NCBI GenBank assembly: GCA_947502495.1 | Contig: CANNAC010000004.1 | Coordinates: forward strand, 218,576-282,575 | From: an uncultured Flavobacteriaceae bacterium | GTDB taxonomy: Bacteria > Bacteroidota > Bacteroidia > Flavobacteriales > Flavobacteriaceae | DNA length: 64,000 nt | Reading direction: 5' to 3' | In this document: one piece after another, positions 52,410 through 61,320 of the stretch | How the letters are laid out: each line of letters begins with the position of its first letter | Position numbering within the stretch: the stretch's first letter is position 1 | Notes under the pieces: model-generated | The model's database searches: none | Told to the model about the DNA's origin: nothing | What the model saw: the letters and a program-made list of their open reading frames with translations, nothing else | Made by a program: the position numbers and the translations under genes

Positions 52410-54635
52410 ATGAAACACATTTATTTTTCTTTTATACTGATAATCTTCAGTAGTTTTTTATCCTTTTCACAAACAGGAACACACCTTAATTTTGGTGGAG
52501 CTAATGATTATGTAGATTGTGGTAGCGAACCAAGTTTAGAGATTACTGGAAATACAATTACTTTAGAGGCTTATGTAAAATTCAATGCTTTTGGTGCTGC
52601 ACATTGGTTAGGTAATATTATTAATAAAGCATCACCAAATGCTAGTGGTTATATGTTAAGAGCTGGTGGTAATGGTGCTGTTAATTTTGTTGTTGCAAAT
52701 TTTGGGTGGTATGAATTAACTACGCCAGATAATACAATTACTCTAGATACTTGGTTTCATATTGCAGGGGTGTATAATGGTACTACCTCAAAAATTTATA
52801 TCGATGGTATTGAGGTTGCCTCCACTAATATTGCAATGGGTAATATTGGTAACTCCACTTTTAATGCAAACTTAGGGAGAGATCCTCAAGATACTGTTAG
52901 AAGATTGGATGCATCATTAGACGATGTGCGTATTTGGAATATTGCAAGAACAGCAGAACAAATTAATGTTGGTAAAAATTGTGAATTACAAGGTAACGAA
53001 ACTGGTCTAGTAGCGTATTATAAATTTAATCAAGGGATTGGTGCAGCAGATAACGCATCCGAAACAACAGTTATTGATGCAACAGGAACCAATAATGGAA
53101 CTTTAACTAATTTTGATTTAACAGGAACGACTTCTAATTGGTTAGCAGGTTCGCCAATGGAAATACTTCCTTCTGTACCAACAGTTGCAACACCAGTAAC
53201 CTATACGCAAGGAGATACTGCTTCACAATTAACAGCAACAACAGGATCTAATGGAACGGGATTAATGTGGTACACATCACAATCTGGAGGAACTGGAGAT
53301 GCAAATGCACCAATACCAGATACATCAACAGTTGGTTCTACATCATATTGGGTAGCTAGTACAAATGATAATGGTTGCGAAAGTGAAAGAACAGAAATGG
53401 TGGTGGTAGTGAATGCAATTCCTCAAGCAACACATTTAAATTTTGGAGGTGCTATAGATTATGTAAATTGTGGTAATGGTGCAAGTTTACAAATCTCAGG
53501 GTATGCTATAACTCTAGAGGCTTATATTAAATTTAATAGTTTTGCAGGAGCTGAATGGGGAGGAAATATTATTAATAAAAGCGGTACTGGTGATTATGGT
53601 TATATGTTAAGAGCTGGTGGTAACGGAGTTGTTAATTTTAATTTAGGAAATGGTGCTTGGCATGAAGTAAACTCTCCACAAAACACAATAAGTTTAAATA
53701 CTTGGTATCATATAGCAGGAGTGTACGATGGTACTACTCAAAAAATATTTGTAGATGGTATTGAAGTCGCTTCAAATAACCTTTCCATTAATTTTGTTGA
53801 AAGTGGTTTTAATTTAAATTTAGGTCGTGACCCTCAATTTACAGATAGAGGTATAGACGCGTCAATAGATGAAGTTAAAATATGGAATATTGCAAGAACA
53901 GAAGAACAAATTAATGGTTCTAAAAATTGTGAATTACAAGCTTCTCAGTTAGGATTAGTCGCTTATTATAATCTTAATCAAGGTATAGATTCAGGAAATA
54001 ATACATCAGAAACTACAGCTATAGATGCAACAGGAACTAATAATGGAACTTTAACTAATTTTGATTTAACAGGAACGACTTCTAATTGGTTCGCTGGTTC
54101 TCCAGTAACAACAGGATCAATAATTCCTTCTGCACCAACAGTTACAACACCAGTAACCTATACGGAAGGTGATACGGCAAGTCCATTAACAGCAACAACA
54201 GGTGATAATGGAACCGGTTTATTATGGTATGCTACAGAAACTGGAGCAACTGGCGATGTTAATGCGCCAACACCAGATACTGCAACAATTGGTGCTACAA
54301 GCTATTGGGTAGCTAGTACAAATGAAAATGGTTGTGAGAGTGAGCGTTCGGAAATTGTTGTAAATGTAGAAGAAACATTGGGTGTTTCTAATTATACAAT
54401 ACTAAATACAATACGTGTATATCCTAATCCAACAAACGGAATACTTATTATTTCAAATGCTTTAGGCAATACAATGCATGTAATTGTTTATGATATGAAC
54501 GGAAGAGTATTGTATAATGAAAATTATAACCAAGAAACAAACACATTAGATGTATCTCATTTTAGTAACGGAATATATTTACTGAAAATTAAAACAGAAT
54601 TCGGAGAAATTTCGAAAAGAATTATTAAAAATTAA
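52410..54635 (+). CDS. surface protein with two LamG/Ig-like units and T9SS tail
   Basis: A 741-aa protein with signal peptide MKHIYFSFILIIFSSFLSFSQ, then LamG (~20-245), Ig-like (~250-330), LamG (~335-560), Ig-like (~565-645) and a T9SS sorting domain with RVYPNPTNGILIIS. It is a shorter paralogue of the 1288-aa protein; its 3' end is nearly identical to it. It directly follows the LytTR pseudogene and probably had its own regulator copy once. Its expected location is the cell surface. Confidence 0.88.
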   Translation: MKHIYFSFILIIFSSFLSFSQTGTHLNFGGANDYVDCGSEPSLEITGNTITLEAYVKFNAFGAAHWLGNIINKASPNASGYMLRAGGNGAVNFVVANFGWYELTTPDNTITLDTWFHIAGVYNGTTSKIYIDGIEVASTNIAMGNIGNSTFNANLGRDPQDTVRRLDASLDDVRIWNIARTAEQINVGKNCELQGNETGLVAYYKFNQGIGAADNASETTVIDATGTNNGTLTNFDLTGTTSNWLAGSPMEILPSVPTVATPVTYTQGDTASQLTATTGSNGTGLMWYTSQSGGTGDANAPIPDTSTVGSTSYWVASTNDNGCESERTEMVVVVNAIPQATHLNFGGAIDYVNCGNGASLQISGYAITLEAYIKFNSFAGAEWGGNIINKSGTGDYGYMLRAGGNGVVNFNLGNGAWHEVNSPQNTISLNTWYHIAGVYDGTTQKIFVDGIEVASNNLSINFVESGFNLNLGRDPQFTDRGIDASIDEVKIWNIARTEEQINGSKNCELQASQLGLVAYYNLNQGIDSGNNTSETTAIDATGTNNGTLTNFDLTGTTSNWFAGSPVTTGSIIPSAPTVTTPVTYTEGDTASPLTATTGDNGTGLLWYATETGATGDVNAPTPDTATIGATSYWVASTNENGCESERSEIVVNVEETLGVSNYTILNTIRVYPNPTNGILIISNALGNTMHVIVYDMNGRVLYNENYNQETNTLDVSHFSNGIYLLKIKTEFGEISKRIIKN
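53919..54031 (+). repeat. 113-bp block identical to 50302-50414
   Basis: Partner of the block inside the first LamG gene; no differences seen by eye. Confidence 0.75.
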
Positions 54636-54683
54636 GTACAACATAAATCTATATGGAGGGTCGCAGGAATGCGACCCTTTTTT
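54087..54683 (+). repeat. 597-bp direct repeat, copy B (end of second LamG gene plus terminator)
   Basis: Partner of 51412-52008, no gaps, about 12 substitutions. Confidence 0.85.
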
Positions 54684-54684
54684 T
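54658..54684 (+). terminator. terminator of the second LamG gene
   Basis: The same 8-bp GGGTCGCA/TGCGACCC hairpin with GGAA loop as in the first LamG gene, followed by a T-run. Confidence 0.92.
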
Positions 54685-55008
54685 TGTTTTAAACAGTTCC
54701 ATTAATAAAGCAAGGAATACAAAAAAATAAAAGAAATAATTCATTCACATATAAATAACTGCATTTTAAAACATATTATTATAAGGTATTCTTTTATTAA
54801 TTATTTTTATTGCAATAAGCTATTATTCATTATTTGAATATTTTTAATAACAGAGAGCAAACGATTAATAGTAGGATTCGTTGTTTTATTAAAGTAATAG
54901 TAATAATTAAAGAGATTACTTTATTTAAAAAAGGTTGTAGTTTTGCAGCCTTTTTTGTTTATCTTTTTTTAGAACTTATTATTTATTACTTTTAAACAAA
55001 ACAATATC
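54685..55008 (+). other. intergenic region with two hairpins before the EF-hand gene
   Basis: No ORF was seen. An AAAGTAAT/ATTACTTT inverted repeat lies around 54890-54924. At 54933-54957 GGTTGTA pairs with TGCAGCC (with G-U pairs) and is followed by a T-run, so it looks like a terminator although no gene is upstream. The same stretch holds TAGTTTTG (54938-54945) with TTA 19 bp upstream, a possible promoter for the EF-hand gene. Which role is real cannot be told by eye. Confidence 0.4.
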
Positions 55009-55287
55009 ATGGCAACTAAAGAAATCATACTAAACAAAATTCAAATACTAATAACCAATAATTTTGAAACTCCAGAAGCAGCTTTTCATTTCTTTGATAA
55101 AGATAGTGACGGTAAACTTTCCAAAAGTGAAATCGTAAAACTACTTAAAGAAGCAGAAATTAACGGATTTATTCGTGGTTTAGTATCTTCAAAACTTATT
55201 GAAGGCTATGATAAAGATGGCGATGGCTTAATTAATTGGGAAGAATTTAAGTTCGCTATAGATGAAATAACAGACGATTCTAAATAA
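55009..55287 (+). CDS. EF-hand calcium-binding protein
   Basis: A 92-aa protein with two EF-hand loops: DKDSDGKLSKSE (near residue 26) and DKDGDGLINWEE (near residue 68), each with Asp at positions 1, 3 and 5 and Glu at 12. No signal peptide is present, so it should be cytosolic, which is unusual for bacterial EF-hand proteins. It lies 3 bp upstream of yjbQ and is probably in its operon. Target unknown. Confidence 0.85.
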   Translation: MATKEIILNKIQILITNNFETPEAAFHFFDKDSDGKLSKSEIVKLLKEAEINGFIRGLVSSKLIEGYDKDGDGLINWEEFKFAIDEITDDSK

Positions 55288-55290
55288 TAC

Positions 55291-55713
55291 ATGAAGTTTT
55301 TTCAAAAGGAAATAAAACTCAAACCTTATTCTAGAGGATTTCATATCATAACAGAGCAAATAGAATCTGTAATACCAGAAATTAGTGACATTCAAATCGG
55401 ACAATTACAGGTTTTTATTAAACATACTTCTGCAAGTGTAACCATAAACGAAAATGCAGATCCAACGGTTAGATTAGATTTTGAAAGCCATATCAATAAA
55501 ATGGTTCCAGAAAATCAGCCCTATTACAAACATACCTATGAAGGAGATGATGATATGCCTGCACATCTTAAAGCATCTTTAATGGGAACTTCGGTTCAAA
55601 TTCCAATAACAAACGGAAAATTGAATTTGGGCATTTGGCAAGGTATTTATCTTTGTGAACATAGAAATCATGCTTCCGGAAGAGATTTAGTATTAACTGC
55701 CTTCGGAAACTAA
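55291..55713 (+). CDS. yjbQ: YjbQ/UPF0047 family protein (secondary thiamine-phosphate synthase)
   Basis: A 140-aa protein with the UPF0047 signature regions VFIKHTSASVTINENADP, DDMPAHLKASLMG and GIWQGIYLCEHR. The family has weak thiamine-phosphate synthase activity in E. coli; its main role is uncertain. It follows the EF-hand gene by 3 bp and overlaps the convergent HAD gene at its 3' end by 21 nt. Confidence 0.93.
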   Translation: MKFFQKEIKLKPYSRGFHIITEQIESVIPEISDIQIGQLQVFIKHTSASVTINENADPTVRLDFESHINKMVPENQPYYKHTYEGDDDMPAHLKASLMGTSVQIPITNGKLNLGIWQGIYLCEHRNHASGRDLVLTAFGN

Positions 55714-56490
55714 TTGTTCTAAAATGCGCTCCACACCAAAATCATCATTATTTGTAGTTTGATAATTCGCAATGGCTTTAATATTTTCATGCGCATTTTC
55801 CATAGCATAACTATAACTTGCACCTTGTAACATTTCAAAATCATTATTGTAATCGCCAAACGCCATCGTTTCTGCAGGACTTATATCGTGCTTTTGTTGA
55901 AGAAAACGTAAAGCATGCCCTTTGTTAGATTGTGCTTCCGATATATCTACCCAATGATTTCCAGAAACAACAACATTATATTCTGGGGATAAATGTTTTA
56001 CAAATGGATAAATGTTTGCTTCCGAATTGGTAGCATGATAAAGCGCGATTTTAATCACTGGATCTTTAATTTCTTCTATAGAATCAATAATGGTATAGTT
56101 CGAATAGTATTCCGAAAACACTTGAATCATATCTGAAGAAGCTCTTTTTATATACGCTTGGTGTTTCGTGCAAAACATAGGAAAAGTGTTTTCTAGATTA
56201 TTTACAATAGTAAAAAGTTTAGAAAGTTTTTCATTTTCAATAGCATTAGATAAAAGTAAAGTGTCTTTTTCTAAAACTAATCCACCATTTTCGGCAACAA
56301 TAATAATGTCTTCCACAATAGCTGCTAGTTTTGTGGTAATACTATAATAAGGTCTTCCGCTAGCTGCAACAAACAAAATGTTTTGCTTTTTTAATTCATT
56401 AAAAACATCAAAAAACCTGCGGCTAACTTCATGATTGGAATTTAATAAGGTGCCATCCATATCTGTAATTACCATTTTTACTTGCGTCAT
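55693..56490 (-). CDS. Cof-type HAD-superfamily hydrolase
   Basis: A 265-aa protein with HAD motif I DMDGTLLNS (residues ~9-17), the motif II region VAASGRPYYS, Lys near NKGHALRFL and motif III/IV GDYNNDFEML. Cof-type enzymes dephosphorylate sugar or nucleotide phosphates. The substrate is unknown. Its 3' end overlaps the convergent yjbQ gene. Confidence 0.92.
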   Translation of the reverse strand: MTQVKMVITDMDGTLLNSNHEVSRRFFDVFNELKKQNILFVAASGRPYYSITTKLAAIVEDIIIVAENGGLVLEKDTLLLSNAIENEKLSKLFTIVNNLENTFPMFCTKHQAYIKRASSDMIQVFSEYYSNYTIIDSIEEIKDPVIKIALYHATNSEANIYPFVKHLSPEYNVVVSGNHWVDISEAQSNKGHALRFLQQKHDISPAETMAFGDYNNDFEMLQGASYSYAMENAHENIKAIANYQTTNNDDFGVERILEQLVSEGS

Positions 56491-56527
56491 ATATTCTCTA
56501 ATTTATTTACTCTAGTATAACAAAAAA

Positions 56528-56560
56528 AAAACCGAATCCATTAAGATTCGGTTTTATTAA
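56528..56560 (-). terminator. terminator of the amidohydrolase gene
   Basis: An 11-bp AAAACCGAATC/GATTCGGTTTT stem (56528-56538 with 56545-56555), 6-nt loop, T-run in the minus direction, just after the gene end at 56564. Confidence 0.85.
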
Positions 56561-56563
56561 TTT

Positions 56564-59500
56564 TTAATGTGTGCCTAAGTGACAGCCGCAAGCACCTCGA
56601 GTAAAACTTTCACTGTCTTCATTCCAAGGAAAACCTGCGTTGTATTTGTTGTTTTCCCAATAAAACGGCGTTCGCTTTTTCGAATAGTTTCCAATTTCAT
56701 CCATTGTTTCCGTATCGTATAAACGACCATTAATCATTGTGTAAATAATACTTTCCGAATTTCGAATATCTTCCAGCGGGTTATCATTCATTACAATTAA
56801 ATCGGCCAACTTCCCAGATTTTAAAGAACCAATATCAGCATGCATTCCTAAGTAATCTGCACCATTTATAGTTGCAGCTTTTAGCGCTTCATGATTAGTC
56901 ATACCACCTTGTTGTAACATCCATAATTCCCAATGTGCACCAAGACCTTGTAATTGTCCATGCGCGCCAAGATTTACTTTTACACCGGCATCGGCCAAAG
57001 CCTTACAAGTTTCAGAAACTAAAATATGACCGTTTTGGTACTCTTCTTCCGGAGCTATAGTACGATGTCTAGATCTAGAATCAATAATACTTCTTGGCAT
57101 AAATTTTAGTAATTTTTCGTTTTCCCAAACATTGGTATGCTGATAGAAATATACTTCACCATTTAATCCGCCATAATTTACAATCAGTGTTGGCGTATAA
57201 CCAACATTACTATTTCCCCAAAGTTCTAAAACATCCTTATAAACAGGAGCAACAGGAATATTATGTTCTACGCCAGTATGACCATCCATAACCATAGTTA
57301 TGTTATGATAAAATGTAGATCCTCCTTCGGGAACCACAAATATTCCTTCTTCACGAGCGGCTTGCAATACTTGCTGACGCTGCTCTCGTCTTGGCTGATT
57401 ATAACTTTTAACCGACAATGCGCCAAATGCTTTTGTGCGACGAATAGAAGAACGAGCATCTTCTAAATTATTGATAGTTGCCTTAAAATCACCATCTGCA
57501 CCATATAGTATAAATCCAGTAGAGTAGAGGCGTGGTCCTACTAAAGTTCCATTTTTTTGTAATTCGGAAAGCGCAAAAACAGTTTCCGAATTTGCAGAAG
57601 GATCATGTGAAGTAGTCACACCAAAAGCTAAATTTGCGTAAAATTGCCAATGTTTTTGTGTGGTTAATCCTGCTCGAAATGCGCCAATATGCGCATGTGC
57701 ATCTACCATTCCTGGCATAATGGTTTTCCCAGTAACATCATAAACTTTTGCTTCGGAAGGAATTGTGATTTCTGAAGCATTTCCAATAGCTTCAATTTTA
57801 TTATTTTTTATAATAATAGTTCCGTTTTCAATAACTTGATCGCCTTCCATAGTAATAAGTCGTGCACCTTTAAATGCAATTATTCCTTCAGGCTTATCCG
57901 TTTTTACAATCATATTAATTGTAATTCCAGTTTCTGTTAATTTGGTTTCTTCGGAAGCTTTAGCAGTATAGTAGATGTTTCCTAAAGTCCAATGTACCTT
58001 TTTACTATCCGTAGACCAATGTAAATTAATACCTGCATCTTTTGAAAGTTGCGTGATAGGAACAAATTTGGAAGTATCTGTTAAGTCTATTGCTTGACCA
58101 GATTGTGGCATTGGTGCCATATATACTTTATGTAAATGAATAAAAGCGATCCATTTTCCATCCGGACTTGGAACCAATCGATTACCACGTTCCGATTTAA
58201 TTAAAATACGTTCCTCTTTTCCGTTTAAATCAACACTTTTTAATTCTTTAGTTAGATTACCACCAAACATGGCACCTTTTTGATATATAATGCGATTATC
58301 TTCCGCATTAAAAACAGGAAAATTTCCTTCTTTGGTAATAAACTGAATATTATTTCCATGAACATCCATAACATACAAACCTGTGTTTTTTGCAAAAGTC
58401 CTTCCTTGAGCAATATTTCCAGATTGTTTTTTGAAAACAATTTGTTTTCCGTTTTTAGAATAAGCAGGAGTTCTATAGATTCCTTTTTCTTTGGTTAGCT
58501 TTATAGAATTTCCTCCGTTTGCAGAAATAGCGTGAATACTTCCAAGGTTTTCATCATTCCAGGTAACATAAGTAATGTTTTTTCCATCGGGAGAAAAGGC
58601 TGGCTCAAATTCAAAATCGGTCCCAGAAGTAAGACGTTTCGGAGTTCCGTTTGGCATCTTCATGGTCCATAAATAACCTAGCGCATTAAAAACAACAGTC
58701 TTTTCGTCTGGAGAGGTTACCAAATGACGAATCACTTTAGCGTCAAAAGTGTCTGGGGCAACAGGAGTATCTACTTCTATGGCTTTCGCTATTTTAATAG
58801 TAGCGTCTGCTTGAAAAGGAATATTTGTTACTTTCAAGGTTTTCGTATGTATACGGTTTATTTTTCCGCCAGACCAAAACACAATATCTTCATTATTTGG
58901 CATCCAACTAAAATTGGTATATACACCAAAAATTGCCCACGCTTCTTGTTGGTCTTTATTCAATGCATCATAAATTGGCCATTCTTCACCTGTTTCTAAA
59001 TCATGAATATATAATACCGTTTTGGTGCGAACACGTTTTACAAAAGCTAGTTTTTTACCATCTCTTGAAATTTGTGGCCTTGCAGCACCTCCAGGTCCAC
59101 CAGTAATTCTTTCGGTTTTACCAGTTTCCATATCGTAGGCATTTATAGCATAGATTTGTTGGTTAGGATCTTTGTTATACTGAAAAAATCCGCCAGGATA
59201 AACATCTTCACTGTAATATAAATGCTTACCATCCGAAGATAGACTAGGTTCATTAACATCCTGTTGATCATTCTTCTTTTTGGTAAGTTGCAGTCCGCTT
59301 CCACCAGATTTATGATACATCCACATTTCTCCAGCACCCAAAGATCGTCTAGAAGAAAAGTGTTTTCTGGCGATTAGATAATTTCCATCTGGAGTCCAAA
59401 CAGCATTATTCAAAAGTCGGAAACTTTCTTTAGTGACTTGCTTTGCATTACTGCCATCGATATCCATGATCCAGATATTATCGCCTCCGCCTGCATCACT

Positions 59501-59827
59501 TGTAAATGAAATTTGTTTACCGTCCGGACTAAAACGTGGTTGGATTTCAAAGGCTAAACCTTCTCTTAAAATGGTCGCTTTGCCTCCTTGAATAGGCATA
59601 ATGTATATGTCACCCAATAAATCGAATGTGATTTTTGAACCATCCGGACTTACATCTAGATTCATCCAAGTACCTTCATCTGTGGAAAGAGGAATTTCCT
59701 TAAAATCCCAATTACCTTCCGGGTTCGAAATATCCCAAGACACTTTTTCCTTTTCGTTATCTTCTTGACTAAAAGCGGTAATTGTAAAGACTAGGAACAG
59801 AATCGAAAGAATAGAAATACGGTGCAT
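56564..59827 (-). CDS. TolB-type beta-propeller / amidohydrolase fusion protein, secreted
   Basis: A 1087-aa protein with signal peptide MHRISILSILFLVFTITAFSQ. The N-terminal ~620 residues are WD40-like PD40/TolB repeats (LDVSPDGSKITFDLLGDIY, RFSPDGKQISFTSDAGG). The C-terminal part from about residue 640 is a metal-dependent amidohydrolase (PGMVDAHAHIGAF; GVKVNLGAHG; GSLKSGKLADLIVMNDNPL). It probably works in the periplasm on an imide or peptide-like substrate. The last residues read CGCHLGTH, an unusual Cys/His-rich end. The unit is a single gene with its own terminator. Confidence 0.88.
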   Translation of the reverse strand: MHRISILSILFLVFTITAFSQEDNEKEKVSWDISNPEGNWDFKEIPLSTDEGTWMNLDVSPDGSKITFDLLGDIYIMPIQGGKATILREGLAFEIQPRFSPDGKQISFTSDAGGGDNIWIMDIDGSNAKQVTKESFRLLNNAVWTPDGNYLIARKHFSSRRSLGAGEMWMYHKSGGSGLQLTKKKNDQQDVNEPSLSSDGKHLYYSEDVYPGGFFQYNKDPNQQIYAINAYDMETGKTERITGGPGGAARPQISRDGKKLAFVKRVRTKTVLYIHDLETGEEWPIYDALNKDQQEAWAIFGVYTNFSWMPNNEDIVFWSGGKINRIHTKTLKVTNIPFQADATIKIAKAIEVDTPVAPDTFDAKVIRHLVTSPDEKTVVFNALGYLWTMKMPNGTPKRLTSGTDFEFEPAFSPDGKNITYVTWNDENLGSIHAISANGGNSIKLTKEKGIYRTPAYSKNGKQIVFKKQSGNIAQGRTFAKNTGLYVMDVHGNNIQFITKEGNFPVFNAEDNRIIYQKGAMFGGNLTKELKSVDLNGKEERILIKSERGNRLVPSPDGKWIAFIHLHKVYMAPMPQSGQAIDLTDTSKFVPITQLSKDAGINLHWSTDSKKVHWTLGNIYYTAKASEETKLTETGITINMIVKTDKPEGIIAFKGARLITMEGDQVIENGTIIIKNNKIEAIGNASEITIPSEAKVYDVTGKTIMPGMVDAHAHIGAFRAGLTTQKHWQFYANLAFGVTTSHDPSANSETVFALSELQKNGTLVGPRLYSTGFILYGADGDFKATINNLEDARSSIRRTKAFGALSVKSYNQPRREQRQQVLQAAREEGIFVVPEGGSTFYHNITMVMDGHTGVEHNIPVAPVYKDVLELWGNSNVGYTPTLIVNYGGLNGEVYFYQHTNVWENEKLLKFMPRSIIDSRSRHRTIAPEEEYQNGHILVSETCKALADAGVKVNLGAHGQLQGLGAHWELWMLQQGGMTNHEALKAATINGADYLGMHADIGSLKSGKLADLIVMNDNPLEDIRNSESIIYTMINGRLYDTETMDEIGNYSKKRTPFYWENNKYNAGFPWNEDSESFTRGACGCHLGTH

Positions 59828-59903
59828 AGGATATATGTTTTATACCGAAAGATACTTATTATATTTCAAAACCTTTGTTTTTGAAGTTTTGAAAAAAAGC
59901 AAA

Positions 59904-59937
59904 AAAAAATCCGAATCAATTAAGATTCGGATTTTTT
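59904..59937 (-). terminator. terminator of the thrS-infC-rpmI-rplT operon
   Basis: A 14-bp stem (AAAAAATCCGAATC with GATTCGGATTTTTT) with a 6-nt loop, 35 bp beyond the rplT stop on the minus strand. Confidence 0.88.
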
Positions 59938-59971
59938 ATAAGCGAAATATGTTATTATTTAGGCAAATGCC

Positions 59972-60316
59972 CTATTTTACTTTATCTACAATTGCTTTAA
60001 AAGCTTCTGGGCTGTTCATTGCTAAATCAGCTAAAACCTTACGGTTTAATTCAATATTATTAGCTTTTACTTTTCCCATGAATTGTGAATAAGATAAACC
60101 ATGTTCTCTAGCTCCCGCGTTAATACGCGTGATCCATAAGGCACGAAATGTTCTCTTTTTTACTCTACGGTCTCTGTACGAATATTGCATCGCTTTGTCA
60201 ACCGCATTTTTTGCTACTGTCCAAACGTTTTTACGACGTCCAAAGTAACCTTTTGCTTGCTTAAGAACCTTTTTTCTTCTGGCTCTCTTCGCTACTGAAT
60301 TTACTGATCTTGGCAT
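59972..60316 (-). CDS. rplT: 50S ribosomal protein L20
   Basis: A 114-aa basic protein starting [20 protein letters not shown] with the typical [17 protein letters not shown] and [15 protein letters not shown]. It binds 23S rRNA early in 50S assembly and in other bacteria represses its own operon. It is the last gene of the unit, 121 bp after rpmI; a TTCACC/GGTGAA inverted repeat in that gap could be its binding structure, though this is only a guess. Confidence 0.97.
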   Translation of the reverse strand: MPRSVNSVAKRARRKKVLKQAKGYFGRRKNVWTVAKNAVDKAMQYSYRDRRVKKRTFRALWITRINAGAREHGLSYSQFMGKVKANNIELNRKVLADLAMNSPEAFKAIVDKVK

Positions 60317-60437
60317 AATTTAATTGTTTTTTGTAGTAGGCGATCTTATTATTTTTGATACTTTATTCACCAAAACTTACGTAAAGGTGAAGCCTAACTC
60401 CAGGGTTATTAATTTGTTTTAACCTATTAAAACGATA

Positions 60438-60635
60438 TTACTTAATACGTAACATGATTTTAACGTTTCTCTCATCTGCTTTATGTACTAAACCATCATG
60501 AGTTAATTTAAGCTTACGCTTTTTAGACTTCTTTGTTAAGATGTGACTCTTAAAGGCGTGCTTTCTTTTAATTTTACCAGTACCTGTAAGCTTAAAACGC
60601 TTTTTGGCACTAGATTTTGTTTTCATTTTAGGCAT
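60438..60635 (-). CDS. rpmI: 50S ribosomal protein L35
   Basis: A 65-aa basic protein starting [20 protein letters not shown] with the family core [19 protein letters not shown]. It is a small 50S subunit protein and lies in the conserved infC-rpmI-rplT order, 100 bp after infC. Confidence 0.97.
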   Translation of the reverse strand: MPKMKTKSSAKKRFKLTGTGKIKRKHAFKSHILTKKSKKRKLKLTHDGLVHKADERNVKIMLRIK

Positions 60636-60735
60636 TTTTTTCCTAGGTTTTATAATTTCGCTTATTATCTTAAAAATACGGAACTATTCCGTATTTTTTT
60701 ATTACGTGTAATCCGTAACACTTCTGTGTGTAGGA

Positions 60736-61299
60736 TTATTTATTCTTTCTTGGAGCGATAAACATAGTCATACGTTTACCTTCTAATCTTGGCATTTGTT
60801 CTACCTTCCCTAATTCTTCTAGATCTTGGGCTAATTTTAATAATAAAATTTGTCCTTGTTCTTTGAAAATTATAGAACGTCCTTTAAAGAATACAAAAGC
60901 TTTTAATTTAGCTCCTTCTTTTAAAAACTTTTCGGCATGTTTCTTCTTAAATTCATAATCATGATCATCCGTTTGGGGACCAAATCTTATTTCTTTAATA
61001 ATAACTTTTGTTGCCTTAGATTTTAAAGCTTTGTCGCGTTTCTTTTGTTCATAAAGAAACTTCTTATAGTCCATAACTTTACACACAGGTGGTATTGCTT
61101 TAGGCGAGATTTCTACAAGATCTAAACCTTGTTCGTCTGCTATTGCTAAAGCTTGCTTTGTTTTATATACACCTACTTCAATATTATCTCCTACTAACCG
61201 AATTTCTTCAGCTCTAATTTTAGAGTTAATTCTGTGTTGGTCCTCTTTTATTACTCTAGGCGAGGATGATCTTCTTCTACGTATTGCTATGACTTTTAT
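60736..61299 (-). CDS. infC: translation initiation factor IF-3, apparent AUA start
   Basis: A protein of up to 187 aa. The conserved IF-3 N-domain ([38 protein letters not shown]) continues far upstream of the first in-frame ATG/GTG, and the C-domain ([18 protein letters not shown]) is complete. Between the thrS stop, which is in frame at 61321-61323, and the conserved region there is no ATG, GTG or TTG. The possible starts are ATA at 61299, 61290 or 61282 (…KVIAIRRRR). E. coli infC starts at AUU and is controlled by IF-3 itself, so a rare start here is expected. The exact ATA is uncertain; 61290 is the main alternative. Confidence 0.88.
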   Translation of the reverse strand: MKVIAIRRRRSSSPRVIKEDQHRINSKIRAEEIRLVGDNIEVGVYKTKQALAIADEQGLDLVEISPKAIPPVCKVMDYKKFLYEQKKRDKALKSKATKVIIKEIRFGPQTDDHDYEFKKKHAEKFLKEGAKLKAFVFFKGRSIIFKEQGQILLLKLAQDLEELGKVEQMPRLEGKRMTMFIAPRKNK

Positions 61300-61320
61300 A
61301 TTTAAGTTAAACTTATTATT

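Noticed and set aside
60736..61086. IF-3 starting at GTG 61086
   Set aside because: This would remove most of the conserved IF-3 N-domain, which is clearly encoded upstream in the same frame.
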